Assembly (NCBI GenBank): GCA_004369085.1
Contig: ML210173.1
Span: forward strand, 127,206 to 191,205
Length of the DNA: 64,000 nucleotides
Direction of reading: 5' to 3'
Source: Coprinopsis marcescibilis
Lineage: Eukaryota; Basidiomycota; Agaricomycetes; Agaricales; Psathyrellaceae
Shown: piece by piece, positions 46,828 through 60,300 of the stretch
Layout of the letters: each line of letters opens with the position of its first letter
How positions within the stretch are numbered: the first letter of the stretch is position 1
The notes under the pieces: model-generated
Seen by the model: the letters and a program-made list of their open reading frames with translations, nothing else
Databases searched by the model: none
What the model was told of the DNA's origin: nothing
Position numbers and translations under genes: made by a program

Positions 46828-49800
46828 TTATGCGTATTCGTGCAAAAACCTCGCGTAACCTCTACCCTTGATCAAATTGATTTTCGTAGCCCCATCCATA
46901 AAGTTCAACACGGGTTGTTTCAACTGTCCAATGAAATTAGTTCCTACCCACATAAATGAATGAATAGAAATTGTCACTAACCAACATGCCTGGTTTTGCC
47001 TTCCGCATGACAGCAACTAAGCTTTGCGTCATCTCCTCCACTGCTGCACAATGCCTATCATCAACCGCACGAGGCCGATGCAATACATCCGGCAACAACG
47101 CAATAAGTTTGGGAATCTTGCGGGTGAGGTCGTCGAGCTCTGCAGTTTGGGCAGCGTCGGGGATAGTGGTGTCTTCGCCCTCTTCGGTTTGTTCCGATTG
47201 TATTTGTTCTAGGAGAAGAGGTACCCTAGTCAATATGTCGACGTAGTCGATGAACACCTGGGGCAAATACAACGGCTTTAATATCATTCTTAAGGCGAGG
47301 ATATATGGCAGACCTTTCCGCGCACAAACCACCCCTCAATCTTATCGCGCCGACCATCCAGATCAAACACTTCAAACAGTTCCCTCAATAGTTCCAAATC
47401 ACGCCGGAGAATTGCATCTGGTGCCAATTCCAGTACCGCCAGATCATGGGCAGGACCATGTAGTTGTGCCGAAAGGTAGAGCTCATATGCGTCGAAGATG
47501 TTGCCTTGATCAAGAGCGTAAATCGCCTGGTTTAATTAGAACCTGTTTAATCGTTTGAAACTGATTGCACCCCCACCTTTGCTTCATGAACCCAAGTTAT
47601 TGGGATCTTCAAACTCCCAACGAGGCCTCGTGTCAGCCATTCGTTCATATCAGGAGCCCAACGAGCAAGCAGGTCCTTTATAGCCTTCTCGCGTCTAAAA
47701 AAGGTAAGATATAATCAGAATCGCCAATGCAATTACCACAAATTGAAACCTTACCCTTGGCTGGCCTCAAGATGCAACAAAACAAACGCAGCTTCCTGAA
47801 CCATACCCCAGCTCTCCAACGCAAATGCATAACTGTTAGTTAGGAGATCAGCAGTTGGACTAAGGCCTTCCCTTGCCAAGAGGTCTCCAGCATCAGATTC
47901 TTCGTCGCTGCTGTGGCCATGACCCACACCATTTGCTAATCCATTCGCCCTCGTTGATTTAGGGACGAAGGTGCGATCTGAGAAATCGCGAATCCTCATA
48001 ACCCGCGAGATAATGATGTACAGGTGCCAACACATGCCAAGTCCACCTGACCGTTCATCGGGGCCAAACGAGTGGGGATCCAAGATCTGGGAAAGGGAGA
48101 GCGAAGGGTCGGCGTGTAGACGTATTAGGGAGTATAGCGGGTCCTCTAGCTGAAGTTTGGATGTAGATGGTGCCGAATTAGAGCCTAGAAGGCCCAACCC
48201 CGTTCTTGAAGGCCCTGGTGCAGAGGAGTTGGCAACGTCAGCACTAGCTTGTCCTGCATGGCCCTCGGTATGCCACCTCGGCAGGGGTCGGGCGATGGTT
48301 ATCGTGCTATACCGATGGATAAGGGTTTGGTAGAACGAAACAACATCCCCAACTGTTCCGTCAATGCCAGTCCCGTACCACAGGCAAAGACCAAATATCC
48401 GCTTCCAGTCAAGACCAGAGCAGACATCTTGCACCCAGTTGGAAAGTGATGCGTCATCTTGAGGCGGAGGTCCTGCGAGGAGCTGGTACACTTTCCAGAT
48501 GCCTTTGCTTATCAGTCCACCTGTGATCCCTCCCAACCCGATAGCATCCGCAGGAGACAACTTTTCCTGTTTCCAGATGTCTAGTTGTTCCCGCACGTGT
48601 GCCTTAAAGGTATCATCGCCTCCGGCTTGGCTGACGAGGGTGGCGAGTTTAACGAATCCTGAGTCGATAGCAGTATTGCAAGCCTGGTGAACTTGGTGTC
48701 CGGTAAGTTGTGAGTATATTACATCCGCGGGTGAGTATGAGGAGCCTAAGGTGTCGCGGTCAGCATTAGTCAGTGCTGCGGAGAGAAATAGACAGTTACC
48801 AGCAGAACTACTGCTTCCTTTGGCTCGTATTTCGCTTTCAACCGATGGCCCAACAACAGTTTCCAGCCATTTACTCAAAGCGACACGCCTTCTGAGAAGA
48901 GTGACTTTATTCCGCACGTCTGGTGTGATGGCAGTGGCACCAGGCAAGGTTGGGCCCCTGCTTTTTACACTCAATCGGAGGTCAATAGGGTCGAACAACG
49001 CACTGCCCAGTCGAAAGAGGGGCGCTGGGTCGATGGCGTCTGTCGCAGGGAAAAGAGAAGCGAAAGAGGCGAAGTTGAGGGAAGATGCGGCATCGGGTTT
49101 GGGAACTGCAGCTGGGACTTCCGATTCATCCTTGGTGATGGGTGTGTTACTGAGGTGGTGTTGTAAGAGTTTCTGGGCGAGAGCCGGGGGTGACGAGTCT
49201 TTCGGTTGTGTTTCAGAAATTGGGAATGGTCTGCGAGTTATGGAAAGTACAGATGAACCTTCGGAGGGCCTGAACAAAGGAAGTAATGTCTTAGAGAGAC
49301 GCGCGGTAGCAAATGCAAGGAGTGCTCACGGTGACGAAAGTGGCCCACAGATAGTTCCAACATGCACAAGAGCACCTCCAGGACCCCAACCTGCGCGGAA
49401 GGAACGACCAAAGGCTAAAGCAGCATCGGCGTAATCACCTTCCCTCCCTTTCGCAATAGTTGAGTTGGTTTCCACTCTGGCATATTTCCTTGAAGGGCGA
49501 TACACTGCAGGTTCAATGTCATGAGCAAAAGAGGCACGCTGTAAACGAACGTCTGTTATAGCACTTTGGTGACATACAAAGTTAAACGATAGCTACCTCT
49601 CGCGAATCGTGCCGCAAGCCATCGCCTTCAGAGTCGCGACTGTGTTTTCGATTCAGGGGACCATTTGACCCTTGAAGGTTCAATATTTTGTGACCGGGCT
49701 TCGGTTGGTTTAACGCTTTGAGGGCAGCGGCTTCTTCAGGCATCCGAAAGAGCGAGGTTTGCATGACATGCATTTTCTGCGCATCCACTCCAAGTTGCCT

Positions 49801-50196
49801 AGCCCAGGGAATAATGTTGGGATCGCCATTGGTTCCTCGGTGTTCTGGTGTCGAAGACCGCGAGGAAGTCGACGATGAAGAACGGGAAAGGAGCTCCACG
49901 TCTTCATCCCCGTCAAGTTGAATGTCGCCGTTCTCGTCCTCGACCAAAGCAGTCCGGGGTCGCCTCGGTTTCCCGTACAGCAATTCGCGCTCGAGCATTC
50001 GTACCGATGAGGCACTGCCCGACGAATACCTGTCATCGTCTTCTTCTTCATCGCTAACCTCTTCCTCGCTTTCTTCTTCCTCAGATCCTGACTGGTCAGA
50101 CTCTTGCGCGGCTTGAGGCTTTGTTGAGGTCGGTTGGTAGTCGGAGTCCTCGTCGCTGCTGCTGCTTTCGCTTGCGTATGCACGGAAGCGCGTCAT
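46828..50196 (-). CDS. NUP96: Nucleoporin Nup96 (Nup145C), free-standing gene
   Basis: A multi-exon gene of about 1,000 residues for Nup96, the Y-complex scaffold nucleoporin. It starts MTRFRAYASESSSSDEDSDY at 50196, then an acidic Ser-rich region (SEEEVSDEEEDD). The exon at about 49330-49580 carries ADAALAFGRSFRAGWGPGGA then LVHVG. The long exon 47751-49277 has SALFDPIDLRLSV, LSPADAIGLGGITGG, RIFGLCLWYGTGID and WGMVQEAAFVLLHLEASQG, the helical Nup96 domain. Later exons have AIKDLLARWAPDMNEWL, and the gene ends FLHEYA-stop. In many fungi and animals Nup96 is the C-terminal half of a self-cleaving Nup98-Nup96 precursor. Here no Nup98 (GLFG repeats, HFS site) precedes it: the next gene upstream ends only 207 bp away on the same strand. 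Confidence 0.88.
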
Positions 50197-50402
50197 TTTC
50201 GTATATCTGGCGACGGGGAGAACACGACTTGCGAATACTTGGGAGAGTGGACTCGGATGCCTGATCGACCGCACGGTTGGCGTTCCCAGTGATGCCAAGA
50301 CCGTCAACAACAAGCAAGCCCAAACATCACATTCCTCTCTCAGAGTTCCGACGTCCCAAACAAAATATTGCAATTCCTTTGTATTACATATCGATTCCAC
50401 AT

Positions 50403-51862
50403 TTATCGAGGATCGTAAACCGTGCATCCCATCTTATCAAGCCATTCAGAGCGAGCTTGCTCTCTGGTGCAAGACATCGAGTTACTGACCCCCAGGCATT
50501 GGCCTGTCCCGCACTGACTATTCCCACCTTCCACCTTCCATAGCTGACCCAGCTTCGGGCTAGTGGCGAAATTCATCTTACCAGGATCGGGCAGACACTT
50601 GTGGCTGGTCCCAGCGGATCCCAAGCGAGGAATAAGTGGCGGGAGAGTCTCTGGTGATGACGCGTATTGAAATATTCGGAGCCGCTGGGCTGACGAAAGT
50701 AAAGGTGCCAGCAGGGACAGAATCGAGAGTTGGAGCTCGGTTGGCAGGTACCTGAAAGGAAATGTGCGCCTGGGAACCTCCAGATTTCTAGTGGGTAGTG
50801 ATTCCCCTTCCATAATTCGTCCAGCAGCCAATGGGACGTGCAGTAATGATGTACGGGCGTATCGCAAGAGTTGCAGCGCCTGGTGCTCCACCTCTCTTTT
50901 GAAAGTAGCATTCCTGATAGAGATCCTGTTCTGTTTCGACCGGCACTCGGTCCAAAGATTCGAGTTGGGGATTATCGTAGGCTCCGTACTCTCTTCGCTC
51001 CCATTGTCCGAGACATATTCGACCATGTCGCTGGCTGACTCTGGGAGCTCGTTGGCGTAGAATTCCATGGTTGTAAGCGAATAGTTACTGCGTCCGATCA
51101 CTCGCACAAGTGACGTGACCCCTTTTATCCCTAGCTGGTTTCCATTGCATTTGAAAGTCTGAAGGTAACATCGTTCGGGGGAGCGGAGGTATGCAGAGAT
51201 GTGAGGGACTGAGCGAGGTGTCATGCCGATGCTGGACACATGGAGCTCCTTCAAGGAACGACAGTTGAGAGCAGGGAAGAAGTACTCGGCAAAAGTGTCC
51301 CCAAGCTCGCCATTGATGGTGACTGAAAGTGCTTGCAAACGCGAGGAGTTGACGGCTTTCACGAAGGAGTCGGTAACATGAGCATCACCCTTGAAGGCAT
51401 TCTGTACCGAAGGTTTAAGTGTTAGGGGTGTGGTGATTAACGATGCAGCTCACAGCTTGTATAAAGAGCTCTTTCAGATGCGCATTGCCCACTAGATAAT
51501 GGGAAATTGCTAGCAGTCCTTGGTTGCCGATGCCGTTGGAATTAAGGCTTATCTCTGCGATGGGGTACCTTTGGCCGATTTGAGATCCAAGAAAAGTGAA
51601 CAGGACTGCACAACCATCATCTCCAAGATCGTTGTGGCCCAACAGAAGTTTCTTGACTGTCCTTCTAGAAGATATCATGGCAATAACATCCTGGGCACCT
51701 GAGCAAATCAGTCAGGGGGTCAGCGTCATGGTTCTCGAAAAATTAAACAAACCCGTTCGTCATTGTACCTCTAACCGAGCACAATCCAGCATCCAAGCGA
51801 TGTACTTCTGCCCTACTCGAAAGGGCTTCCTTCGGCGCGAATGTTCGAAAATTCTGAGCCAT
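50403..51862 (-). CDS. Leucine-rich-repeat protein, ribonuclease-inhibitor type
   Basis: Multi-exon gene starting MAQNFRTFAPKEALSSRAEV at 51862. It carries RNH-type leucine-rich repeats: VKKLLLGHNDLGDDGCAVL, then IAEISLNSNGIGNQGLLAI, LKELFIQ, LKELHVSSIGMTPRSV, LQTFKCNGNQLGIKGVTSL and LTTMEFYANELP. The repeat unit of about 28 residues is the long type found in RanGAP and ribonuclease inhibitor. After the repeats come a charged linker and YLPTELQLSILSLLAPLLSS then AQRLRIFQYASSPETL, which resembles the tail of Agaricomycete LRR proteins of unknown role. Introns occur at about 51376-51455 and 51716-51768, and probably one near the end. The protein partner is unknown. Confidence 0.75.
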
Positions 51863-52567
51863 GTTAAGGAGAATTTGTGTCGGTGAATGTCGTCACTGAA
51901 TGAGTTGCCGTGGGAAATATTTGACCTGGTGGCCACGCTTCTTGTTCACAGCTGCCACAAGGTTTTTCTTTCACGATGCTCACGTTGGCCCGACTCTTCA
52001 TCTCTCGGGAAAATTTGGCTCTTCGTCGCGTAGAATACTCGGACCTACGGACAACAGCTCGATGGGATTAAGGACCTGGATTTTGTTAACGCAATTCTTC
52101 TCCGCCTGAGTCGGGACACCTGGTGATCCGTTTGTTTGCTTTCACTGGGGTTATTTGAACAAAGCTGGCAATGGGATAACTGATTTCACTAGGTCCTTTC
52201 CTTCTTAAACCGAAAAGTCATCAAGAAAAAGCAAAACTCAAACGGTTGGCCCGACTCTCGAGGAAACGCGTCGCGGATTCAAGAATCAGACGGAGCGTTG
52301 CTATCGCCGTCGCAGCCGACTACGTCTCTTTTGCCTCAGTTTTCCTCTCTAATCCTGTCCCAGGTCTTGGTTCTTCCGACGTTTAATCCCTCTGCTGACT
52401 TTGTCGAGAAAATCTCCCGACAGTATCTTCTACCTCCGTCACATGAATCTAGAGCTTCCATTCATTTTACCGAAGACCAACATCTTATGGGCTCGAGATG
52501 TTACCAGATTTGGTCTCATGAACTTTATAACTGGACCTTCAATGATTGTTTGGCTCTCTAACTCACA
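51863..52567. promoter_or_regulatory. Divergent promoter region, LRR gene and GH53 gene
   Basis: A 705-bp interval between opposite start codons. A plus-strand frame of about 87 residues (52298-52561) ends just before the GH53 ATG and looks like transcribed leader. T/C-rich stretches lie at about 52310-52380. No defined motif. Confidence 0.4.
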
Positions 52568-53895
52568 ATGTGGGCACCCTTTTCCTTGCTGCTCGGGCTC
52601 TCTGCCATTGTATCCAGCGTCGGCGCCATCCAATACCGTGGCGCGGATTTCTCCTCTCTCGTGAACCTAGAGAATCAAGGTACCCGCTACAAGGAGAATG
52701 GCAACACTCTTCCTCTTGAAAGGATCCTTGCCAACAATGGGGCCAACTTGGCTCGCATTCGAATCTGGGCTACTGGCAACTACACGGCCTACAGTATCCC
52801 TTATGCCCTAAACTTGGCCAAGCGTGCCCAGGCGGTTGGCATGGATATCTACGTTAACCTGCACTACAGCGACGCTTGTAAGCACTGACGATTGTGTATG
52901 TGCCATTTTTTGAGACTCATATTATCTTTTTTCAGGGGCAGATCCAGGAAAGCAATGGATTCCGTCCGCCTGGCCCAAGGACCTCAGCGGCCTCAACAAC
53001 CAAATCTACACGTACGACTGAGCTTCCAGCTTGCATAAGCATCCCTAATGTGCACAAACTATCTAGCTATACCAGGGACGTTGTCCTGCAATTCCAGAAC
53101 CAAGGAACTCCTATCAAGTACTTGGAAGTGGGTCACCTTCACTCTACACCGTATGCATCCACTTTTTATAATTGCTGGAAATTCCAGATAGGCAATGAGA
53201 TTAACGACGGCATGCTATGGCCTGTCGGACGTATCTCGCAAAACGGCTATGGTCCACTGTCGGAGCTTCTCCACTCGGCTGCGGCAGGAACCAGGGCTGC
53301 ATCTTCGTCTGTGAGGATCATGGTACACTTAGCCAACGGCTGGAACAACGCTGCTGTGACCTCGTTTTTCAATAACGTTTTCTTGCCTGGTAAACTAACC
53401 ACGAGCGACGTGGACGTCCTTGGATTCTCGTTCTATCCGTTCTACGGAACTAGCGCCACATTGAACAATCTCCGAACGAGCCTGACCAACATTGCCAATC
53501 GATTGGCCAAGGCAAGTCATGTCGCACTCGTGTGGTCATTCTCTGATTGTGGGTGTAGGAAGTCATGGTTGTCGAAGTTAACTGGCCTTTCTCCTGTCCG
53601 AACGTCAACTTGAGCGAACCCCGACACCCTACTGGAAATGACGGTCAAGTTTCGTTCTTCAACAACGTCAAGAACATTGTTGAAGCTCTTCCGAATGGTC
53701 GCGGAACTGGGATCGTATACTGGGAGCCAGCTTGGATCGGGAATGCCGGCTTGGGTTCTGCTTGTCTTGTATGTGCTACAGCTTCTCTGTGCTACACAAC
53801 CTGACAAAGGACTCTCATGACACTCTCAGGACAATCTCATCGTTGACAATTCTGGAAACGTCAGACCTAGCGTAAGGATGTTCAGTGCTCCGTGA
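52568..53895 (+). CDS. Secreted GH53 arabinogalactan endo-beta-1,4-galactanase
   Basis: Multi-exon gene for a GH53 galactanase, which cuts beta-1,4-galactan side chains of pectin. It starts MWAPFSLLLGLSAIVSSVGA at 52568, a signal peptide, followed by IQYRGADFSSLVNLENQG. The (beta/alpha)8 strands include ARIRIWATGN, MDIYVNLHYSDA, and a tryptophan-rich WIPSAWPKDLSG. The acid/base Glu sits in IGNEINDGMLWP; the nucleophile Glu is in VVEVNWPFSCP. The end is VRPSVRMFSAP-stop. Introns at about 52878-52935, 53010-53065, 53129-53188, 53511-53560 and 53769-53829 are read from frame and splice signals; one of 60 nt is stop-free. Length, about 340 residues, is normal for the family. The organism would use it on plant cell wall. 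Confidence 0.92.
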
Positions 53896-54209
53896 ACGGT
53901 TTCATGCCCATAGTTCCGACGCCTTGCCGTTATCATTTGGTTATCATCATGTTATTGCAGTCCTGAAATGTCTTTGACAGAATTCGTCGGAAACTTGAAT
54001 TGTCCTGGTATTGTGTGCTACTAGTAAGTACAGGTATGTGCATATTCGTATGTTTTTGGATTGCATCAGAGGAACCTATTTGGTACTAAAACGTTCACGA
54101 GTCGTTTCAAGGTTAATATCCGACCGTCTTTGAGCTTGCGGGCATGTATGTTCACTCAAAAGCGAACTACTCCTTGCCATTGACATCTCCGGATGTCTAC
54201 CATTCGTGT
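53896..54209. other. Convergent 3' flanks, no gene
   Basis: Just over 300 bp between the stop of the GH53 gene and that of the seven-helix gene. No coding or RNA feature seen. Confidence 0.45.
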
Positions 54210-55379
54210 CTAGAGTGCTCCCCTCAACTCAGGATCGGAAGGAGAGAACCTGAGTCTGTTCTCTGAATCCTCTTCTACAGTTGGATTGCTAAAATTCACA
54301 TTATCTGGATAGGACCTTCCTGCAGCTACCCTGTAGATAATTAGCTGCGGGCAGAAGGTCTGCAGTTGTAACTCGGGTGAGAATATCATAGGGAGGTGAC
54401 AACGGCAGAACGTACGCAAAGGGAACCCCAGATGGCCGTGAAAACCACCGATGCAGGTCCGTGTTCCGATTCTGGCGAAGGCCTAGGTAAGTTGAGGACA
54501 GCGGCGATAATTCCGGCAACAGCCAGTGGTAGGGCTGACTCTACAAGAATCGCGACTGGACCGGTGTACATATGGTTGTTTTCGACGTCACACAGCTTGG
54601 CGATGCGATAACGAATGTAGAGCAGGCGTCCGACGATTAAGCTGGTGACCAGAACGTGGAAGGCGGCGGATGTCAGATACCATGCAGAGGCAATGCCAAT
54701 GTTAACGGATTTTCTGGGCTTCGTTTGAACCCCTGTGGCAATTCCAAGTGCTAAGGATAAGCGTGTGGGCGCTTAGTATGGTGCACACTGGCGCCGACAG
54801 CCAAAATATAACCCACCGAGAAAAGCCAGTGATAATATTCCCGGAAAGATTATGACCCATTTTCTATCCGTCCAAATAATATAGCACCGGTACAGCTTAA
54901 ATGTTCAGTGGTAAGCTGCTTAATGCCGAGTAGAGGATAGGACAATACCAGGAGTAAGTCTCCTAGGGTAATCGCGGCATATCCAAGAACATCGCCCAAG
55001 AGTGACACCCACTGGGTTGGTCCATTTTGCACAAAGGGGTTCCTTGGGTCTGGGAAAAACGCGGCCTGTACAGATATCAGGTCTTGTGTTATGGATATGA
55101 TACTCAGGACGAGTATAACCACACTCAGAGCCACATATTTCTTTCGTGCTCTTTTGGTGGCTTGCGAGCTTTCGAAGTAGTAAAATAAACCACTGATATT
55201 GACAAAAACCTGCATGCCTTTTGGATTTTAGCGCCGAAAGCTTTTACAGCGTCAGGGGAGGTTCTGTTAAGCTACTCACCCAACACGAGTACGACGCATG
55301 TCGTTGCTGTGTATAGGGATTGGAGTTTTGCTCGGAGCATCAGCTGTGTCTCGACAGAGGTTGAGGCCAGTGGGTCCAT
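54210..55379 (-). CDS. Seven-helix fungal membrane protein, unknown function
   Basis: Multi-exon gene starting MDPLASTSVETQLMLRAKLQ at 55379. Helices are visible as YTATTCVVLVLG, GMQVFVNISGLFYYFES, KYVALSVVILVLSIISITQD, GDVLGYAAITLGDLLL followed after an intron by YRCYIIWTDRKWVIIFPG, AFHVLVTSLIVGRLLYIRY, VAILVESALPLAVAGIIAAV and a final SPQLIIYRVAAGRS. The GDLLL-YRCYIIW and LIIYRVAxG segments mark a large Agaricomycete family of seven-helix proteins without assigned role. A soluble tail with Ser/Glu ends GAL-stop at 54210. Introns at about 54719-54788, 54895-54950 and 55216-55285. It could be a receptor-like protein, but no ligand or G-protein evidence exists. Confidence 0.75.
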
Positions 55380-57329
55380 TGTTTCCAGAGGTACTATATG
55401 GTAATAGAGGTAGGCCTAAGGCTGCTTGCGTAAATTGATGAGAATTGCGTTGATGCAAGCAATCGGCAACCTAGCCGTCGTCGGAAGCGCTGATGTGGCT
55501 GCCCTGACCCCTTAAGCGATAGGGAGAAATTGGGTGGCTTGTCACGAAAGCTTCAGCAATTCAGGGGAAAGAACTTGGCTGCTCTGGGTTGTGTGAGTTA
55601 TGGGGAATAGCTAAACACCTTTTTTTGCACATTCAGGGCTTTTATCGGAAAAACCTGAGTCATCTGCGAGTCGTGGAGCGAAGGCCTGGAGGTATTCAAC
55701 AGCATGCGCGCCCTCACCGCGGTCGACGTCACCGTGACGCTCGTGAAAGGGGCGAAACCTGCCATTCTGTTGCTTTAGCAACTCGTTTATGGAACTACTC
55801 AGGTCAAAGATCAATTCACTGACTGACCGGCGAGCGCTCAGTGCTCTTTGACTGATGGTTTATTTATAAAGAGGGTGTGACAATGGGCGCTGGTCTGGTC
55901 GTAAAGCTTGGCTGAGTTGGCCAAGACGTTGAGACGAATTAGAGATGGTGTGATAGGATACGCATCTATATGATATTTTGCCTCATCTGCTGTAAGTTAC
56001 GTCCGGATGTCTGGCCAGTAAACAGCGGGGCAATGTGCATAAATAATCCCATATGAGTCGGACTCGGATCACGCGCCGCATCTATGGATACTTACAGGAA
56101 ACTTGAATGTTGTTCGAAACTGTTGAGATTTCACAGAAGCGGACATTTCGGTCACCATTGATTTCGGCGATGCAAGAGGTAAACATTTTTAGTCTTCCAT
56201 GAATAGCTGAAGGAAGGTTTCCATGGATTTGATCATTACATCCACTACACTTTGTCAATCGCGTTTGGCGGGACAACTTGCGGCGATATCGATGCATACA
56301 TGGGCCCCTTGCCAGCCAGCCCATTCAGCGCTGTAAAAATAGTGTGTGATACCGGGTTCAATGAGAGTTAGAATTCCCAAATGAAAAGATAAATATATGG
56401 ATATGCACACTTGTTTTGAAATTAAGGAATTCATCATTAGTTGCCGCCGGCAAAGTATGTCACTATGTATTAGGCCCGCCGCGTCGTGAGCGCTGCAAGT
56501 CCTGCAGGGTAGTTGCAATTTCAAGCTGCTCTGAATTCCTGTACGATGTGTGCTGGTTCTCAGTGGGACATTTTGTTAGTTTCAGGTTGTCGTGCCCAGT
56601 CCATACTTAGGTTTATTAAAGGTACTATAGGGGCAATGGCCATCATGATGGTGTTGATTGCCTGTCGGAATTGGCCGAAACCGCGCACGGAAAATGGCCG
56701 TGTCGGACGGACAACCCTCCTTACCCTTGTTGATTGATTTTTTCAGCCTCCAGGTACCCCAGTGGAACCCATATCTGCAAATGCTCAGACTACTCTAAGT
56801 ATCTGGACCACCACAGTCTGCCACAGTCCGCGGTGAGTTTCAGGCAACCTAAGCGGCTGACGAGCATTCCAGCCTCGATCAAAAAGCGATATTCGATGTC
56901 TGGCCCATTCGAGAGCCATCTTCGTTGCAAACGAACCGTCTACTGTCCCCTGACTACCTTCTGGACTTGTTAGCCGCCTTTAGCAACTCTAGAACCCTCT
57001 GAAGTCACTCACATTTGTTCAGCGCGAAACACAGGCTGATACAGGTTCCCGGGGGTGGTGTCAGCAATATACGGACGAAATCTGTTCGACAACGATCCGG
57101 AAACACACTTATCTAATCTGTGGGTGGTAGGTACACGAGGAGAGGTCCGAAAAGGGTGGTGGATCTTACTCCACAAACCTTGCCCAGTGAGTCTTCTTAA
57201 GGGGTGATAATGGTAACAGCTGCTGACGTCGTTTCACAAGTTGTCGAACCACCAGAGATACGGTTTATATAACGACCACTTTGCTCAGAGATAGATTCTC
57301 GAAAGCATTTGGAAGACGTTTTGCGACAA
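55380..57329. other. About 1.9 kb without a supported gene
   Basis: Several frames of 60-90 residues are open, for example 56255-56524 minus, but none has a family motif or joins across splice sites. It contains the promoters of the flanking divergent genes. Confidence 0.4.
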
Positions 57330-60300
57330 ATGGCACTCGAATCCCGGAACTTGAACATAAAGCCAACGCAACGCCCATCCGACGCGCTTCAGACAAGTAC
57401 GAAAAAACTGAAGAACAAGTCCCACGCAAAAAGCACTGGACAAACGCGTGCTCTCCTCTCTTCCTCGTCTGTACTTCCTAAAGACTCCAAAGTGAACCGT
57501 TGGGTCATCGACTTGGATGCGCTTTCTCTATCCTTCCCCACTGGGCCTGGAGCCCATTCTGTAGACAAAAGCAGCAGCCAGACTCGCATACGGCAGAATA
57601 TCCTTATTATCGGGACGCCATCCCAGGCCGACATCTACGCCCTCTTACACTCAACATTACTCAAAGATTCGTTGCTGCTCATCGCCACGCATGACGCCAG
57701 GCCATTTGGATACTATATGACCCCTGGATCACACCCTAGCTCATGTCCTACAACAAGAATTCTTCGACTTGGATCGCCAGTCTTTCCGTCCTTTAACAAT
57801 GCATTGTCACAATCCAGCATTACGGCCGATTCGTCGTCTGCCCCCAAAGACCGGTTGGCAGAACCAGTTTCTGACGGTGGCTCAGATGCTTTGCGACTGA
57901 TGTCCTTATTCCAAAGAGCATCCAATGTGTCCTCTTCCCTCGAATGGGAGATGTCCACTGTCACTTCAGCTTCCGATCCCAGAATCCAACAGTTCACCGA
58001 GCACCCAGACACATCGGAATTTACCATCCCAGAGACTCTTGGTTCTTCCGATACCCCAAAGCCGTACCAAGCAATGGACGAAATAACCAGTGCAAAGAAA
58101 GTTAAACGGCGCACCTTCTTTTTCGCAAGCACAACCCCGCCATCAACAACTCACGCAGGACAACGTAGCTTCCCCATCTCGTCTGCGGATGGGGCCAGTG
58201 CAACCTGCCATGGGCGACGACCATTCGACGCTATTATCAATTACGTCTCATCTGACCCCTCGATCGTCGATAAGGTTCTGCTCAAACAGACGATCATGGT
58301 GACCACCTTGGCGGTAAAGCACCTAACCGGCTTCGAAATGCCATCCACATTATCAAGCTCCGAGAGTTTCAACTCCGCATCGGTATCATCGTCGCCTTTG
58401 GAAAAGCTGAAGCTGGATATGAAGCATGTCGCCTTGCTTAGCATTCCTCTGGCCCGAAAATTCACCGTTCGATCCTCGTCTCCATCTCGCCATTCGAAAC
58501 CTGGAGATGCTTTGGAAGAGGTGCGCGTGGCGAAGCCGAAAGGCCGCAAGAAATCACTGCCAGACATCCCCCCGTCCTCGGGAGATGATTGGGAGCGGGT
58601 GGATAGGGTTGAACGCTACCATGGGCCCGCACGTCTTCTGCACGTCCTGCCCACCTTGTCGGAGCTTACGACTTGCGGTTCTGTAGCGGTATCATACCCG
58701 GTGCCTAAGCCCAAGTTGGTGTCCAGTATCGAACAATTTGTCACGGCATTTACGAACCCATTTCGGCTACCCGCATCCAAATCGACGACGCCTAGTGAAG
58801 TTACGTTGATTAACGCTCCGAGAATGACTACCTCAAAATCCACTTCTGCCATCGAACGGTCGGGACTTTATTCGAACGTCGAGATCCCAGATAGCTACAC
58901 AGGCGTGCCATCCCGCTTAATGCCTGATGTCCTCGTCAGAGAAACGAACTCGGGACCGTACGCCAGGGAATGGAGTGAAGAATCTCGTTGCACCGACTTC
59001 ACTGCTAATGTGCGCACGCTTCCATATATCATCGGGCCAGGCTCTCTCGGCGGAATGTTGTCCATTGCCTGCAAGCCGTTGGATGGACACAGCAGGATGA
59101 CTGGAAAAGAAAGATCTACCAAGGCAAAGAATTTTACCCTCAGTGTCGCCGATCTCATCTTGTTCGGTGCCCTCGACGGAAACTATGAATCTGGGGACAA
59201 GAAATCTTGGTTGGGGGGCTGGGGCGCGGATGACGTTGTGGACAGTTTGACTGGGAACGGGAAGACTACATCGAATCGGGAGCTGTTGGAGGTTAGGCAT
59301 GGTCAGAGGATGCTTGTAGAGAAGGTCTGGCGTATCCGACGCGCGGATGAGCTTCACGGTGCATCAAAGGAGGGTTTGACGGTTAGGGATGCGAAAGTAG
59401 CGAAGGATGTAACTGTTAAAGGCAGCATCAGATCTTGTATGCGCTAAATAATATCTCAACTGGGATGACCACTGACACACATGCAGCTTCTTTGCCAGGT
59501 GCGCCGCAAAATCCGTCACGGCCCGACGGTCCTTCCAAAGTGCCTATGAATCGCACTCCCAGCAAACTTGCACGGAAGGCTGCTCCTTCAATACCCGAAT
59601 CATCTTCACTGCTTGCAGCTTGGCAAGCCATTTCTCAACCTAAGGAGGCCCGGGTAGAGGGGAGAGAAACCGAAAATGTGAACGCAAACGAGAGGGACAT
59701 ACAGAACGGTGTCCTGGCGTCTGTCAGGGGGCGGTTGGCCGTCTCTATCAGAAAGGACAAGAGGACAACGTTGAACAATGCGACTATATACGACCACCTT
59801 GGAAATACGGGTCATGGGACAGGTCGGGACTTGCAGAGTGTGTCAAGAGGGAATTCTGAGCGCGACCGGAAGTCGGAGGGCATGAACCGAGAACGTCACC
59901 CCCATGAACACGACCATTTTGTGAAATCGGAGGAGAGGACACGAGCGAAAGGAAAGGGCGCTGAGAGGTCCAGTCACCACGAGAGAAATCGGGATAGGAG
60001 TAGGTCTGAGACAAGAGGGGATAATGTGCCAGATTACGAAGAACGGAAAGAGACGAGGAGAAGGAGACACGAAGCAGAACCTGGCCCCCAAGACGCACCT
60101 GCCATTACCAGTGTTGATGCTGACCGGCGAAGAGAGGACAACCCATCCGACAGTGAGGAACCCAAATTTCTTGCACAACATCGTGGATCGGCTCGATTCA
60201 GTCGTCTACCAGCTGTCGTGAACATCTTTCCGGAGAGTAGAAGCATAGACTCTGCGACCAGAGTCACAGACGAGAGCTTCGACATCGCCAGATATTATCA

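Noticed and set aside
48751..49434. 227-residue plus-strand frame
   Set aside because: Antisense of the Nup96 exon, whose motifs and splicing are clear on the minus strand.
57281..57330. Upstream non-ATG starts for the large two-exon protein
   Set aside because: They use TTG; the first ATG at 57330 is the simpler choice.
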